Positions 47,207 through 56,628 of a stretch of 64,000 bases of DNA are shown in pieces. The notes under the pieces were generated by a model, which saw only the letters and a program-made list of their open reading frames with translations, was not told where the DNA came from and searched no databases. The stretch lies in the NCBI RefSeq assembly GCF_002812085.1, contig NZ_NPDM01000008.1, forward strand, positions 62,001 to 126,000. Direction: 5' to 3'. How positions within the stretch are numbered: the stretch's first letter is position 1; each line of letters begins with the position of its first letter. The DNA comes from Leptospira levettii (GTDB lineage: Bacteria; Spirochaetota; Leptospiria; Leptospirales; Leptospiraceae). A program made the position numbers and the translations under genes.

Positions 47207-48085
47207 TTAAAGGCCACACTCAATATCTGAGATACAAGCTAGTTTACTCATAAAACATTTACTACTATTGGAACAAACATGAGGTGATGGTCCGTTACAA
47301 GTTGAGGTAGCTGTGATCTCACGACACGTTCGGTTATTTTTTTCTTCACTCGTTAGGACAATGAGTTTGAACTCGGAATGGATTTTAAGTTCTGGATTCG
47401 ATTTTAAAGAAGCAGTCACTTGAAAGGATTGAAACATTTGATTGGAAGAAGTTGTTGGGATTCCCGTAACTATACCTGTATTGGAATCGAAAAAAATGCC
47501 ACTCGGAAGTTGGGGTTCAATTCCAAACACAATCTCACCTAAATTCACTAATCCTTGTAAGGAAGGATTCAAAGCCCTTGGTTCAAAATTTGAAATCGCC
47601 TGGTTGGTTTCCAAAAAGTAAGAACGGAATGAATAATAAAAGGATCCAAGACATGGCAAAAGGCGTTTTTCTTTTCCGTTCGATGGACTGACAATTTGAA
47701 CTTCGATCATGGGACTCGGACATACTTTCACTTGCCCTTTAATTTCTTGATCAGTAGTGCTTATAAAGGAAAGATACTTATCACCAACTTCTCCCCACAA
47801 TGTTTTCGGAGATAACAAGAGGAGATTCTTACCTGTGATCACAAAGTTAGAATTTTCCAAAAGTACGTTTGGAGTGAAGGAGTGGATCTCAAATTCATTC
47901 CCTAATGTTGGCTCATTTGGTTCATTCGATGTTTCGACTTGTGGCACTTTGACCGTAAGAAGGATTCCCTCCATCCAATTTGAAAAATTTGAATTCGAAT
48001 TGTCGGAACAACCAAACAATACGAGAACGAATGAAGTCATCACAAGAATTTTTGCATAACGATAGTTATAGATTTTTTTTCCCAT
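47207..48085 (-). CDS. putative Ig-fold lipoprotein with Cys-rich tail
   Basis: A 292-residue surface-type lipoprotein. The signal ends SFVLVLFGCSD, with Cys at about 26. Residues about 60-160 resemble an IPT/TIG-like module (VLLENSNFVITGKNLLLLSPKTLWGEVGD). About 190-260 match a putative-Ig (He_PIG) repeat: LGEIVFGIEPQLPSGIFFDSNTGIVTGIPTTSS. The last ~45 residues contain seven cysteines (TCREITATSTCNGPSPHVC and on), probably disulfide-bonded outside the cell. Such domains often mediate adhesion. ATG 48085 has AAGGTGG 8 bases upstream; an in-frame GTG lies at 48097. Confidence 0.75.
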   Translation of the reverse strand: MGKKIYNYRYAKILVMTSFVLVLFGCSDNSNSNFSNWMEGILLTVKVPQVETSNEPNEPTLGNEFEIHSFTPNVLLENSNFVITGKNLLLLSPKTLWGEVGDKYLSFISTTDQEIKGQVKVCPSPMIEVQIVSPSNGKEKRLLPCLGSFYYSFRSYFLETNQAISNFEPRALNPSLQGLVNLGEIVFGIEPQLPSGIFFDSNTGIVTGIPTTSSNQMFQSFQVTASLKSNPELKIHSEFKLIVLTSEEKNNRTCREITATSTCNGPSPHVCSNSSKCFMSKLACISDIECGL

Positions 48086-48196
48086 TTGTTGTACCACCTT
48101 GTAATGGATTGGGGTAAATCTTTCTATGAAATGGTTTTAAAAAAGATGGGAAAATATCATTGACTCAAGGGTTACAAACTGAATCCATTTTCCCTT

Positions 48197-48610
48197 ATGC
48201 CTACAGAAATTACGATTAACGCGCTCATCACTTCCGAACGAAAAAAAGTTTGGGAATACTATACAAACCCATCTCACATCACATCTTGGAATTTTGCAGA
48301 TCCCTCTTGGCATTGTCCCGCTGCAAAAGTGGATTTAGTTGCAGGTGGAAAGTATTTTGCAAGAATGGAAGCAAAAGATGGAAGTTTTGGATTCGATTTT
48401 GAAGCAATATTCGATGAAGTGAAAGAATTTCAATCATTGTCTTACACAATGCCTGACGGTCGAAAGGTTAAGGTGCAATTTTTAGACAAATCTCCCAATA
48501 CGGAAGTGATTGTTGTTTTTGATGCAGAGAATGAAAATCCAGTGGAGATGCAAAAAGATGGATGGCAATCGATCTTAAATAATTTCAAACATTATGTTGA
48601 ATCAAATTAG
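48197..48610 (+). CDS. SRPBCC (AHSA1-like) family protein
   Basis: A 137-residue soluble protein with the START/Bet v1-like fold of the AHSA1 group. It opens ITINALITSERKKVWEYYTNPSHITSWNFADPSWHCP, followed by DLVAGGKYFARMEAKDGSFGFDFEAIFDEV and ends GWQSILNNFKHYVE, all characteristic. The fold makes a hydrophobic ligand pocket; no specific ligand can be named. The ATG has no clear ribosome site. It is divergent from the Ig-fold lipoprotein and convergent with the NAPE-PLD-like gene, with a strong hairpin in between. Confidence 0.88.
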   Translation: MPTEITINALITSERKKVWEYYTNPSHITSWNFADPSWHCPAAKVDLVAGGKYFARMEAKDGSFGFDFEAIFDEVKEFQSLSYTMPDGRKVKVQFLDKSPNTEVIVVFDAENENPVEMQKDGWQSILNNFKHYVESN

Positions 48611-48661
48611 TGATTGAATCCAGTTTCCCTTACAACTAACATTTCTTAATTGAGAAAGAAA

Positions 48662-48694
48662 TCCAACAATCCTACTCTCTTTTGGATTGTTGGA
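48662..48694 (-). terminator. rho-independent terminator between convergent genes
   Basis: TCCAACAATCC (48662-48672) pairs perfectly with GGATTGTTGGA (48684-48694), an 11-bp stem with an 11-base loop. On the minus strand the stem is followed by TTTCTTTCTC, so it should terminate the metallo-beta-lactamase-fold gene that ends at 48704. It also sits after the plus-strand SRPBCC gene. Confidence 0.7.
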
Positions 48695-48703
48695 CAAAGA
48701 AAC

Positions 48704-49822
48704 TCAATCGGTTTCTATGTATTTTTTCCACCAACGTTCCAATAGATTTGGTTCCTTTAGTTTTACCAACTGCCCAAATTTTGGAGTCATCAAATCAATG
48801 TTATATTTTTTTGATTCTCTTTCAATGTTTTCAGCTGGTTCATACCAACTATGAAGGGATAAATTAAACATTCCCCAATGGACAGGCACCAATCGTTTGC
48901 CTTTTAAATCCAAATGAGCTTTTGCGGTTTGTTCTGGCAAAACATGAACCGCTTCCCACATAGGATTGTATTGTCCATTTTCGATGAAAGTTAAATCAAA
49001 GGGACCATATGTATCACCAATTTGTTTGAAATGGATATCGTAACCGGAATCCCCACTAAAATAAAATCGTTCCTTTTCACCTATCACTGTCCAAGAAGAC
49101 CAAAGAGTTTGGTTCCCATTCATACCCCTCCGTCCTGAAAAATGTTGAGCAGGTGTACAAACAATTTGAATTTTTCCAATGGTAAACTTTTCCCACCAAT
49201 CGAGTTCTGTGAGCCGATCTTCAGGAATCCCCCATTCTTTTAGATGCGAAGTCACACCCAGCGGAGTGAGAAAACGAGTATATTTGGCTTTAAAAAAATC
49301 GATAGTTTCCATATCCAAATGATCGTAATGGTCATGTGAGATAATGATATAATCGATTTTTGGCAATTCTTCTAATTTCACAACAGCATCTTGGAATCGT
49401 TTGACCATAAAAGCAAAGGGAGCTGCTGACCCTGAAAAAACAGGATCAAAGAGTAAAATGGTTCCTTCAATGTTCACAAGGAATGTAGAATGCCCAAACC
49501 AAATAAATTTGATACTTTCGTCAGGTTTTAAAAATTCCTGAAAGTTTGGTTTTTCTTCCGGTAATTTTACGGAAGGTTTCTGGTATTTGTCACCACCAAA
49601 CATAAACTTAACGAAAAGAGAAAAGAAGTTTTGACCTTCTCTCATTTTTTCCAGTACATCTGGTCTTCGGTTTACGAACTGTTCGCGTGAATGATCGTAA
49701 TGGGTTGATTTTTGAATCAATTCTTTATGGGAACCTTCTGGGTCTTTTCCAAATGCCTTACATTGGAAAAAAGAAATAGAAAATACCACTACGATTGATA
49801 AGGATATGAGGATTGTTGGCAA
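48704..49822 (-). CDS. NAPE-PLD/UlaG-like metallo-beta-lactamase-fold hydrolase
   Basis: A 372-residue protein with an N-terminal signal or lipoprotein anchor (SFFQC near residue 20). Metal-binding motifs are HSTFLVNIEGTILLFDPVFS, then ISHDHYDHLDMET (HxHxDH, about 170-182), and later CTPAQHFSGR, FSGDSGYD and VHWGMF. This matches NAPE-hydrolysing phospholipase D-like enzymes, which cut phospholipid head groups, and the related UlaG lactonases. TTG 49822 is preferred for GGAG 7 bases upstream; an upstream GTG at 49840 has no ribosome site. A 13-bp palindrome, GTCTAAGTTAGAC, lies at 49845-49857. Confidence 0.82.
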   Translation of the reverse strand: MPTILISLSIVVVFSISFFQCKAFGKDPEGSHKELIQKSTHYDHSREQFVNRRPDVLEKMREGQNFFSLFVKFMFGGDKYQKPSVKLPEEKPNFQEFLKPDESIKFIWFGHSTFLVNIEGTILLFDPVFSGSAAPFAFMVKRFQDAVVKLEELPKIDYIIISHDHYDHLDMETIDFFKAKYTRFLTPLGVTSHLKEWGIPEDRLTELDWWEKFTIGKIQIVCTPAQHFSGRRGMNGNQTLWSSWTVIGEKERFYFSGDSGYDIHFKQIGDTYGPFDLTFIENGQYNPMWEAVHVLPEQTAKAHLDLKGKRLVPVHWGMFNLSLHSWYEPAENIERESKKYNIDLMTPKFGQLVKLKEPNLLERWWKKYIETD

Positions 49823-49887
49823 AGAAGTTTCTCCAAACACAGCTGTCTAAGTTAGACATTTTGTATCTGGAAAAACGTTTTGTAAAC

Positions 49888-50670
49888 TTATCTTATGAGG
49901 GTATTTAATTTTTCTTTTGCCTTTTCATACCAAAACCCAGATTTTTGCATTTCCAAAATGGATTTCAGAAATTGAATTTCTGCCGATTTTTGATTTTTGC
50001 CAAATTGAGGATCAAAAATTATTTTTTCCTGAAGAGGATCAATCCGCCTATGGTAAAACTCTGAGTCGTCCGAAATTCGGTTGAACTCTATGGTAAAACT
50101 CGAAGTACCAGGAATTTGATTCGTTTTGATCGTATAAATACCAAGGAAAACGATCTCTCCCGGTTTCCCTTTGATTTTTAATGTATTCACACTTTTGAAA
50201 GGGTTTAGCCTTGAATTCATACTGATTCTACATTTATTTCCACAACTCCTTGTCCAATTCAGTTCCCTAATTAAATACTCCTTGTCGCCATCCAACTTGT
50301 TTGGGTTAAAAATTGATTTTTTAGGATGATTGGAAAATGAAACATAAGATTCTTTTTCTTCTTCAAAATAATAAAAAGAAGTTTTAATATAAGAACCTCT
50401 GTATATATCAAGAGATGGATTTAGTTCTACAATCTCGTCTATTTTTACATTTTCCCCTGATAACGGTTGTAAGCTAACGTAACTAACCGCAATCGAAAAA
50501 TCCTTTTGTTCGGTCTCATCCAATAATAAAAAACCAACAAGAGTGTTTTTTGTCTCGGATTTAGAATCACTAGGATCAAACACTCGTTCTGTTGTTGCTT
50601 TACACCCTGCAGAAATAAATACATAAGTGAAAAAAAGAATAAGAACTGAAGTGATACGGTGAAAAGCCAT
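49888..50670 (-). CDS. putative lipoprotein of unknown function
   Basis: A 260-residue exported protein: signal MAFHRITSVLILFFTYVFISAGC with Cys 23 as likely lipidation site. The mature part is beta-rich (GFLLLDETEQKDFSIAVSYVSLQPLSGENVKIDEIVELN), with two close cysteines in TRSCGNKCRISM and a C-terminal helical region. No known domain was recognised. The region between 49823 and 49887 separates it from the downstream hydrolase on the same strand. Confidence 0.7.
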   Translation of the reverse strand: MAFHRITSVLILFFTYVFISAGCKATTERVFDPSDSKSETKNTLVGFLLLDETEQKDFSIAVSYVSLQPLSGENVKIDEIVELNPSLDIYRGSYIKTSFYYFEEEKESYVSFSNHPKKSIFNPNKLDGDKEYLIRELNWTRSCGNKCRISMNSRLNPFKSVNTLKIKGKPGEIVFLGIYTIKTNQIPGTSSFTIEFNRISDDSEFYHRRIDPLQEKIIFDPQFGKNQKSAEIQFLKSILEMQKSGFWYEKAKEKLNTLIR

Positions 50671-50751
50671 GGTAGATTACAATGTTTTGTAAATTAGAGG
50701 TGTCAAGAAAAAATAACTTGATATTAGGCGGGAAGAATTCATTCTTTGGCG

Positions 50752-51321
50752 ATGTGTTCTAGAGTCGGATTCTTTTTTTACATTTTATGTTTGTTATGCA
50801 CAAACAACTGTATGACGTTTGCTGAAAATTTATCAGAAGTAGATACTAAATTCCTCCTATCCTTAAAACAAAATCCGTCCCAAAAATCCATTACCATTTT
50901 CAACCCATCTACATTTGATCATCCAAGTAGTGTTATCAATCAAGGAAAACTGCTACAAACAGCATTTGAAACAGCTGGTTATTTCAAATCTGTCAAAGTT
51001 GGATACAAGGATGATGATGTTTATGCTTTAGTGTTTCTAACGAGAAAACCTGAAGAAGGAATTGGTGTTTGGATCTCGGGACTTTCGTTTGGAATCTTAC
51101 CAAGTATCACTTATGAAACGATCACAACAGAAGTGAGCATTCGTGATCAAGAAACGGGAAAAGCAAATAATTACAAACGAGAATCAAAATTTAAAGTGTA
51201 CAATGGATGGATATTTTTACCCCTTTGGCCTTTTTTCCTCGAAAATCCGGAATTCCAAAAATTATTAAACCACCATATCCATTCCATTCTAAAAGAAGCA
51301 AAGTTAGATGGAACCATCTAA
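50752..51321 (+). CDS. exported protein of unknown function
   Basis: A 189-residue protein with an N-terminal hydrophobic signal (MCSRVGFFFYILCLLCTNNC). It may be a lipoprotein, although TNNC is a poor lipobox. The mature part has KSITIFNPSTFDHPSSVINQGKLLQTAFETAGYFKSVKV and a membrane-like stretch GVWISGLSFGILPSITYETI, giving the look of a family of small Leptospira exported proteins. The ATG at 50752 is chosen over TTG 50746. It is divergent from the lipoprotein at 49888-50670. Its stop lies inside a 26-bp palindrome. Confidence 0.6.
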   Translation: MCSRVGFFFYILCLLCTNNCMTFAENLSEVDTKFLLSLKQNPSQKSITIFNPSTFDHPSSVINQGKLLQTAFETAGYFKSVKVGYKDDDVYALVFLTRKPEEGIGVWISGLSFGILPSITYETITTEVSIRDQETGKANNYKRESKFKVYNGWIFLPLWPFFLENPEFQKLLNHHIHSILKEAKLDGTI

Positions 51322-51325
51322 CTTT
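51300..51325. terminator. perfect 26-bp inverted repeat across a stop codon
   Basis: AAAGTTAGATGG-AA-CCATCTAACTTT, 12+12 bases with a 2-base centre, includes the TAA stop at 51319-51321. It lies between convergent genes. It could act as a weak bidirectional terminator or mRNA end structure; no U-tract follows on either strand. Confidence 0.45.
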
Positions 51326-51371
51326 ACATATTGATTGAAAGGAAAGGCTGAAAAAAAGTTAACCGTTTGTG

Positions 51372-52961
51372 TTATTTTTTTTCTTCTTTGACTTTGATTC
51401 CGTAAAACCCTTCTTTTCTTCCTATCCAATACAATCGATCCATTTGGTCTTCTACCATCATACGTTTGTTAAATGTTTCCGAGTAAAAGTCCCACTCTGT
51501 ATTTCCTTGGTAATCGCGAGGCCACTCTTTTTTCCTTTGGTATGGATGGTCTTTTTTAGGGAAGTTGGATTTGTGGTATGCCCATTCCAAAACATGGAAT
51601 AATTCATGGTAAATGAAAATGGGATGGTTGGCATGATTTCCACTTGCGATACTTTTATTGGAATCCGAAAGGATGGTCAGTCTCACTTCTGGATCTGCAT
51701 CAGTGCCATAATTCCATTCAGTCCCACCTCCATTGGTTATGAGTACTCGATTTGGTTGTTTGACACCTGGCCAAACGACAATCACTCCATCACTTGATTT
51801 GATCTGGTCGAGTATATCCTTTGATAATGCTGGTTGGATGGATTCGAGCGAAGGTTGCATCACAAAACGAAAGGATTCATCTCTAAAATTTGTAGAAGTG
51901 ATTTCTGAATTGGTACGGATCACTTCATAATCCCAATGGATTCCCTTTGATACCTCTTCAAAGGAGTCTCGAAAGTAAATAAAACTTAACAATAAATCGG
52001 AAAAATCCTTTTCCGTTAAATCTGCATCCATATTTCCAAAGGAACTTAATTGATTAGGTAATGGATCTTTGAATCGTGTGCGAGGGACAACCAAAAATAT
52101 CATTTTTAGATTCCGGCGAGGTTCTTCTTTTAACTTTTTTGTTCTAAACTGTAACGCCTTGTATTTGATGAGAAGTTGGTCTCGTAAAAAATTCCAATAT
52201 GAGGTTACGTGTACATCCATATCTGGGTATAACAAAGATATGGTATCAAATGCGTAATTGTATTTCCCTTTTTTTACATATTCATCAGTGAGTAAGGAAG
52301 TATTCCAAGCGATTGCAGGAACGAGTGGGTTAGACAATTTATCTTTGAACAGATTATTCTGAAATAATTCATGCCACTTTTCCCTTTCTTCCATTGTGAT
52401 TTCTGAATCGATAAAAAGTTCACCGACATTATAACCAGTGTTCATTGCTGCATCTTTTCCAGATAACAAAGAAAGACCAGAGTATAAAAATTCCCTGGCC
52501 TTCTCTCTTTCATTTAACTTTAAATATGCGATCGTTAAAACATTGATTAGAGACCCATAGTTGTCATCCCCAATTTTTTCTCTTGCTTTCGGAATGACCT
52601 TAGGGATGAGGGATACCATTTCAGAATAACGAGAATCATGATTGAGACACCAGATTGCTGTTGTCAAACTAGATGGTTCTTCTTCAGGAACGAGTATAAT
52701 ATGTTGGTTTGCACTCTTCACACATTCATCTGGCCATTTCCCTTTTTTACTCGCCAATTGAGAAGAAGAAGCCAATCGAAGCCACCAACCAAAACTATCT
52801 TTTGGATCCGCTTGGATAATCCCTTCCGATAGTTTGAATGCAGAGAGGTAATCTTGTTTTTTCAAAAACTTGTCTGCTTGGTTCCAAGTCACCTGATCAA
52901 CAGCAAACAATGACGAAAAGGAAAGACAAATTAGCAAAAATAGATTTCTTTTTTGGTTCAT
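51372..52961 (-). CDS. exported TPR-type protein with a HExxH motif
   Basis: A 529-residue exported protein with a signal peptide (about 1-20). The N-terminal half is helical and TPR-like (ADKFLKKQDYLSAFKLSEGIIQADPKDSFGWWLRLASSSQL, then repeated helix pairs to about 250). The C-terminal half contains IYHELFHVLEWAYHKS, a HExxH zinc-metallopeptidase motif at about 452-456, with acidic candidates for a third ligand downstream (about 495). It may therefore be a TPR-metallopeptidase, but no family is recognised. ATG 52961 has GAGG 7 bases upstream. Confidence 0.65.
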   Translation of the reverse strand: MNQKRNLFLLICLSFSSLFAVDQVTWNQADKFLKKQDYLSAFKLSEGIIQADPKDSFGWWLRLASSSQLASKKGKWPDECVKSANQHIILVPEEEPSSLTTAIWCLNHDSRYSEMVSLIPKVIPKAREKIGDDNYGSLINVLTIAYLKLNEREKAREFLYSGLSLLSGKDAAMNTGYNVGELFIDSEITMEEREKWHELFQNNLFKDKLSNPLVPAIAWNTSLLTDEYVKKGKYNYAFDTISLLYPDMDVHVTSYWNFLRDQLLIKYKALQFRTKKLKEEPRRNLKMIFLVVPRTRFKDPLPNQLSSFGNMDADLTEKDFSDLLLSFIYFRDSFEEVSKGIHWDYEVIRTNSEITSTNFRDESFRFVMQPSLESIQPALSKDILDQIKSSDGVIVVWPGVKQPNRVLITNGGGTEWNYGTDADPEVRLTILSDSNKSIASGNHANHPIFIYHELFHVLEWAYHKSNFPKKDHPYQRKKEWPRDYQGNTEWDFYSETFNKRMMVEDQMDRLYWIGRKEGFYGIKVKEEKK

Positions 52962-53021
52962 CAAATCACCTCGGGCAATGGAAGCGTAGAGTATTGATTG
53001 TTTTTAAAAAGAATCAATCGT

Positions 53022-53978
53022 TTATTTTGATTCTTTGGAAATGATCCTCTCTTGGTGGCCTGGGTAAATGTATTTGGTTTTTTGATACGTTGCAATACCC
53101 TTCAAAGTATCCAAACTCAGACGATTCAATTTTGGGTCAGTCGTAAAGGTTCCAGGAATTACATTTTCTAACCAACCAAAACGTGTGTGACAAGTGTCAC
53201 CTAAAACCAAATGACCACCATCCTTGGAAGGGATAAAGAATGCTAAACTTCCTCGTGTATGCCCTGGAACAGAGATGATAAAAAAACTTTGATCACCGAA
53301 AAAATCAAAAACGAAAGTGCTAGAATTGACATCAGCAAAATCAAGTTGTAATAAATTTGGATTTTCACCTAACAAACGATTGGTAGACCCTTGTACAAAA
53401 GCATTGATGAATTGTGAATGGTCCATCTCACCTGGTCCAACATAAAATGGAATGTTTCGGTCTAACTCACTAGCACCCATCACATGATCAAGGTGTAAGT
53501 GTGTAAAAAAGACTCCTTTCAATTGGATTTTATTTTTTTCTAAATAACTTTTTGTAGTTTCATAGATCTTTAATTTATCAAAATTCATTTGAGAGGCAAC
53601 AAGGGAACTGACTGGAACTTGGTCTTTTCCTTTTGTAAAACTTTCCCCGATCCCGGAATCGATCATAAAGGTTCCCCCTTTTGGGTGTTTGATCAAATAA
53701 AAATAAATTGATATTGGTTCTAGTCTGTCCTTTAGATTGGCAAGTTTGGATTTTGGATCCTCTAAATCCAATAAACCCGCAAGTGGCACTTCCCAATCGG
53801 CTGCTTTGATGGTTTGGAAATCGACATATGTCTTTGGATTGATGGGAAGTGTGAATGTTTGATTAGAGGAAATGATTGGATAGTTTTTGTATGCATGTGA
53901 ACTCACATGACAGTGAGTATAAAACAAAATTAAAAAAAAGAACGGAAAAAATCGTAGGACCGTTTGGATTTGTTTCAT
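53022..53978 (-). CDS. exported metallo-beta-lactamase-fold hydrolase (lactonase-like)
   Basis: A 318-residue protein with a hydrophobic N-terminus and a possible lipobox (FYTHC near residue 23). The metal-binding motif is FFTHLHLDHVMGAS (HxHxDH, about 158-171). FMIDSGIGESF (about 105), VPGHTRGSLAFFIPS and VLGDTCHTRFGW follow the pattern of the lactonase/GumP-like group that includes N-acyl-homoserine lactonases. The substrate could be a lactone or other cyclic ester. It lies 60 bp upstream of the HExxH gene on the same strand. Confidence 0.85.
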   Translation of the reverse strand: MKQIQTVLRFFPFFFLILFYTHCHVSSHAYKNYPIISSNQTFTLPINPKTYVDFQTIKAADWEVPLAGLLDLEDPKSKLANLKDRLEPISIYFYLIKHPKGGTFMIDSGIGESFTKGKDQVPVSSLVASQMNFDKLKIYETTKSYLEKNKIQLKGVFFTHLHLDHVMGASELDRNIPFYVGPGEMDHSQFINAFVQGSTNRLLGENPNLLQLDFADVNSSTFVFDFFGDQSFFIISVPGHTRGSLAFFIPSKDGGHLVLGDTCHTRFGWLENVIPGTFTTDPKLNRLSLDTLKGIATYQKTKYIYPGHQERIISKESK

Positions 53979-54031
53979 CAGAAGGAAACCTCTTTTGACT
54001 CAATTTCCACACGATCCTAAAAATTGTAAAA

Positions 54032-54457
54032 TCAAACTTGAGATAAAAAAAAGCACAATCCGAATCGAAAGGTCCAAACCCCTGTGCGAATCCAATTTGT
54101 AAAAACCAACCGTTTGATTTGATTCAAATCTTTTCCCTTTAACAATTGATTATGAATGGGGACACTCACAAAAAAAGTAACAAACCATACAAAAATTACG
54201 AGAACCAAATTAAGTCGGTAAAAAATCGAATTCATATCTAAATACCAAAGGAAACTTGCACTCACAAGTTCAAGTAACATCAAAGGAGCTACAATCAAAG
54301 TGATTCGAGAAGAATGAAACTCATGGAATTTAGAAAAATCTGATTCGTTTATATAAAAAAAAGTTGGGTAATGAAGGATTTGAATGATCCAGATGACAGC
54401 GACCATCATCGCACATGATATGAGTTGTATCTGATTCAAAATTGTAAATGAATCCAT
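54032..54457 (-). CDS. four-helix membrane protein of unknown function
   Basis: A 141-residue protein with four hydrophobic helices (about 8-28, 50-70, 78-97, 118-136), similar in size and pattern to DUF1772-type membrane proteins. A conserved-looking PIHNQLLKGK sits in the loop before the last helix. The family is only a guess. It lies between the chemotaxis receptor gene and the lactonase-like gene on the same strand, but with gaps of 50-66 bp. Confidence 0.6.
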   Translation of the reverse strand: MDSFTILNQIQLISCAMMVAVIWIIQILHYPTFFYINESDFSKFHEFHSSRITLIVAPLMLLELVSASFLWYLDMNSIFYRLNLVLVIFVWFVTFFVSVPIHNQLLKGKDLNQIKRLVFTNWIRTGVWTFRFGLCFFLSQV

Positions 54458-54523
54458 AGTATGTAGACGAATGGAAAGTCAATTGTGATCACTTCCCATC
54501 CACAGATTCTTTACTCTTTTATA

Positions 54524-56212
54524 CTATGCCAACCATTTCCAAGCTGCTTCCATATTGGGAACCGACTTCATTTCCACTAGTCCAGTTTTTAATGTGGTAT
54601 CTTCAATGGAAATGGCAGATAGTGCTGATTCTGGTAAAACAACAGCCATTTTACGAAGTGTTGAATTACTTGCTTTTGGAAACCATTCAAGGTTAACCCA
54701 ATCTTGTCCCGATTTTGAAACCAAACCGATTTGCCTTGTATCGGCCAACCACTTTGAAATTTTCCATTTATCAATGATTTCCAAAGCTTTTAAGAGAATG
54801 GATTTGTATCCTTCATCACTGTAATCTGGTTTCCACACAACTTCGATTAAATGATGATTGGGAACATAGTAAATGTCTCCAATTTCAGATGAATATTCAA
54901 TCCTATGAGTTTTTGGATCCCTAAAAAAATCATTCTGATGGGAAACAGTGGCATTGGTTTTGAAAAGATTCACCATGGAAATCAATTTCTCTGTGGCATT
55001 GCCGAATTGATTGAGGTTATCTGCCAAAAATTCACTTTGTTCTGAATTTTTAAATGAAATCTCACTGATGGAAGATACAGACACCATTACTTCGTTTGTT
55101 GCCGTTTTATGTTCATTGACAGCATTTTTAATTTCATCTGATCTTTCTTTAACAAATTGAGCTAAATTAAAAAGTTTACCTTCAACATTCTTTTGCGATA
55201 TAATTGCATTCTTTACTTCTTCTATATGACTTGAAATGACATCAATGGTACCAATGATGGATTGGATTTCGGAAGTAGTAGATTCTATCCTTTCCCTACC
55301 TAACTCAACATCCTTTTGATTTTTTTTAATGAGAAGATCGATACTCTTTACTGCACTTGCTGTTCTTTCTGCTAATTTAGAAACTTCATCAGCAACAACA
55401 GCAAATCCCCTTCCCGCATCTCCTGCTCTTGCTGCTTCTATGGAAGCATTTAATGCCAACATATTCACTTGTTCACTAATTTTATTGATGATATCTACTG
55501 TACGAGAAATTTCAGTAGAACTGGATGTTAAATTTTCCATTGCATCATTCATAAGCTTTAATGATGTTTTTCCCGATTCTGCTTTTTCGATGATGACTTG
55601 GATAGAAGTCAAAGTTTCATTTACTGTGTCTGCTGTTTCATCAATGGCTGTAGACAATGATTCAACTTTCTCTTTCAGATCCGACATACTATCTTTGTTT
55701 TCATTTGCAATATTGGAAATGGATGTTGCCACACCAGAAATTTCCTCAATGGAAGCTGAAACCTCTTCTGTTGCAGCCGACTGGGATTGTAAATTTAATG
55801 CAAACTCACTCGTGATTTTTTTCATTTCAACTGATTCATTCGAAAGAGTAGATGCAGAAGTTTTAATGTGTTGGATCAGCTCACTTTGTGCCAAAATCAT
55901 ACGATGAAAACTATGATAAAAATCTTTAAAGATATCATTTTTATGATACTGAATCTGGATTCCTAAATTCCCCAAACCAACTTCCTTAAAAGCAGATTCC
56001 AGTTTCATAAAGATGGAAGTAATCCAATTTCCAAAAACAATCCCTATACCAAAACTAACAGGTGTAATGATAACAAGCGTAAATCCAATTTGGATTAACA
56101 ATTGATCCTCAAAATTCTGCATCAGATGCAGTGATAAAAAAGTGCCAAGGGAACATAATATCCCGAACGCTAAAAAACTAAGGAGGAAGTATATTTTGAG
56201 TCTCGTTTGCAT
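54524..56212 (-). CDS. methyl-accepting chemotaxis protein with C-terminal SpoIIAA/STAS-like domain
   Basis: A 562-residue receptor. Two membrane helices (about 9-30 and 38-62) enclose almost no periplasmic loop, so sensing is probably inside the membrane or cytoplasm. A signalling helix-bundle with hairpin tip [19 protein letters not shown] and [16 protein letters not shown] (about 247-284) would contact CheA/CheW. The domain at about 440-562 is unusual: it has [46 protein letters not shown] and KMAVVLP. These match the stand-alone STAS/SEC14-like proteins of Bacteroidetes and Leptospira. No chemotaxis kinase gene is nearby. Confidence 0.9.
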   Translation of the reverse strand: MQTRLKIYFLLSFLAFGILCSLGTFLSLHLMQNFEDQLLIQIGFTLVIITPVSFGIGIVFGNWITSIFMKLESAFKEVGLGNLGIQIQYHKNDIFKDFYHSFHRMILAQSELIQHIKTSASTLSNESVEMKKITSEFALNLQSQSAATEEVSASIEEISGVATSISNIANENKDSMSDLKEKVESLSTAIDETADTVNETLTSIQVIIEKAESGKTSLKLMNDAMENLTSSSTEISRTVDIINKISEQVNMLALNASIEAARAGDAGRGFAVVADEVSKLAERTASAVKSIDLLIKKNQKDVELGRERIESTTSEIQSIIGTIDVISSHIEEVKNAIISQKNVEGKLFNLAQFVKERSDEIKNAVNEHKTATNEVMVSVSSISEISFKNSEQSEFLADNLNQFGNATEKLISMVNLFKTNATVSHQNDFFRDPKTHRIEYSSEIGDIYYVPNHHLIEVVWKPDYSDEGYKSILLKALEIIDKWKISKWLADTRQIGLVSKSGQDWVNLEWFPKASNSTLRKMAVVLPESALSAISIEDTTLKTGLVEMKSVPNMEAAWKWLA

Positions 56213-56628
56213 ATCCTATACTACGACTAAAATTTTCAAGTTTTGGCAACGAGTACTATTTATACTTTGAGCAAAAAATAATTAGATCGAAATCTTTCGT
56301 ACAGATTCGCATGCAGTTTCTACAAGATCCTATTCCCCGCAAGTTTGGATTTGTGACTGGCTTTTCCCGTTCACTACAAGTCCTCTGAAATGGTTCCTTG
56401 TCTTTTTTAAGATACAAAACCTAAATTTCGGAACCCACTTAAATTCTTGGATCCAACCAATGAAGACAGCTGACTAGTTCCCTGTTTTGGTTCTTAAACA
56501 CAACATGATTTCTATGAACCGAATCTTCTGATGTTCTATGAAAGAAATCCTTTCATTCTCTCATTTCTCTTAAATGATCATATGGAATTCTTGACTTTCC
56601 GCACTCAATCTGATTCATTTTTTCCAAC
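56213..56628. other. 416-bp divergent intergenic region without gene
   Basis: Spacer between the leftward chemotaxis receptor and the rightward kinase-PP2C hybrid. It contains no reading frame of credible length or ribosome site, and no tRNA-like cloverleaf was seen. A TTGACT (56591-56596) lies 32 bp before the 56629 start, but no matching -10 box is found at 17 bp. Nothing more specific can be supported. Confidence 0.4.
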
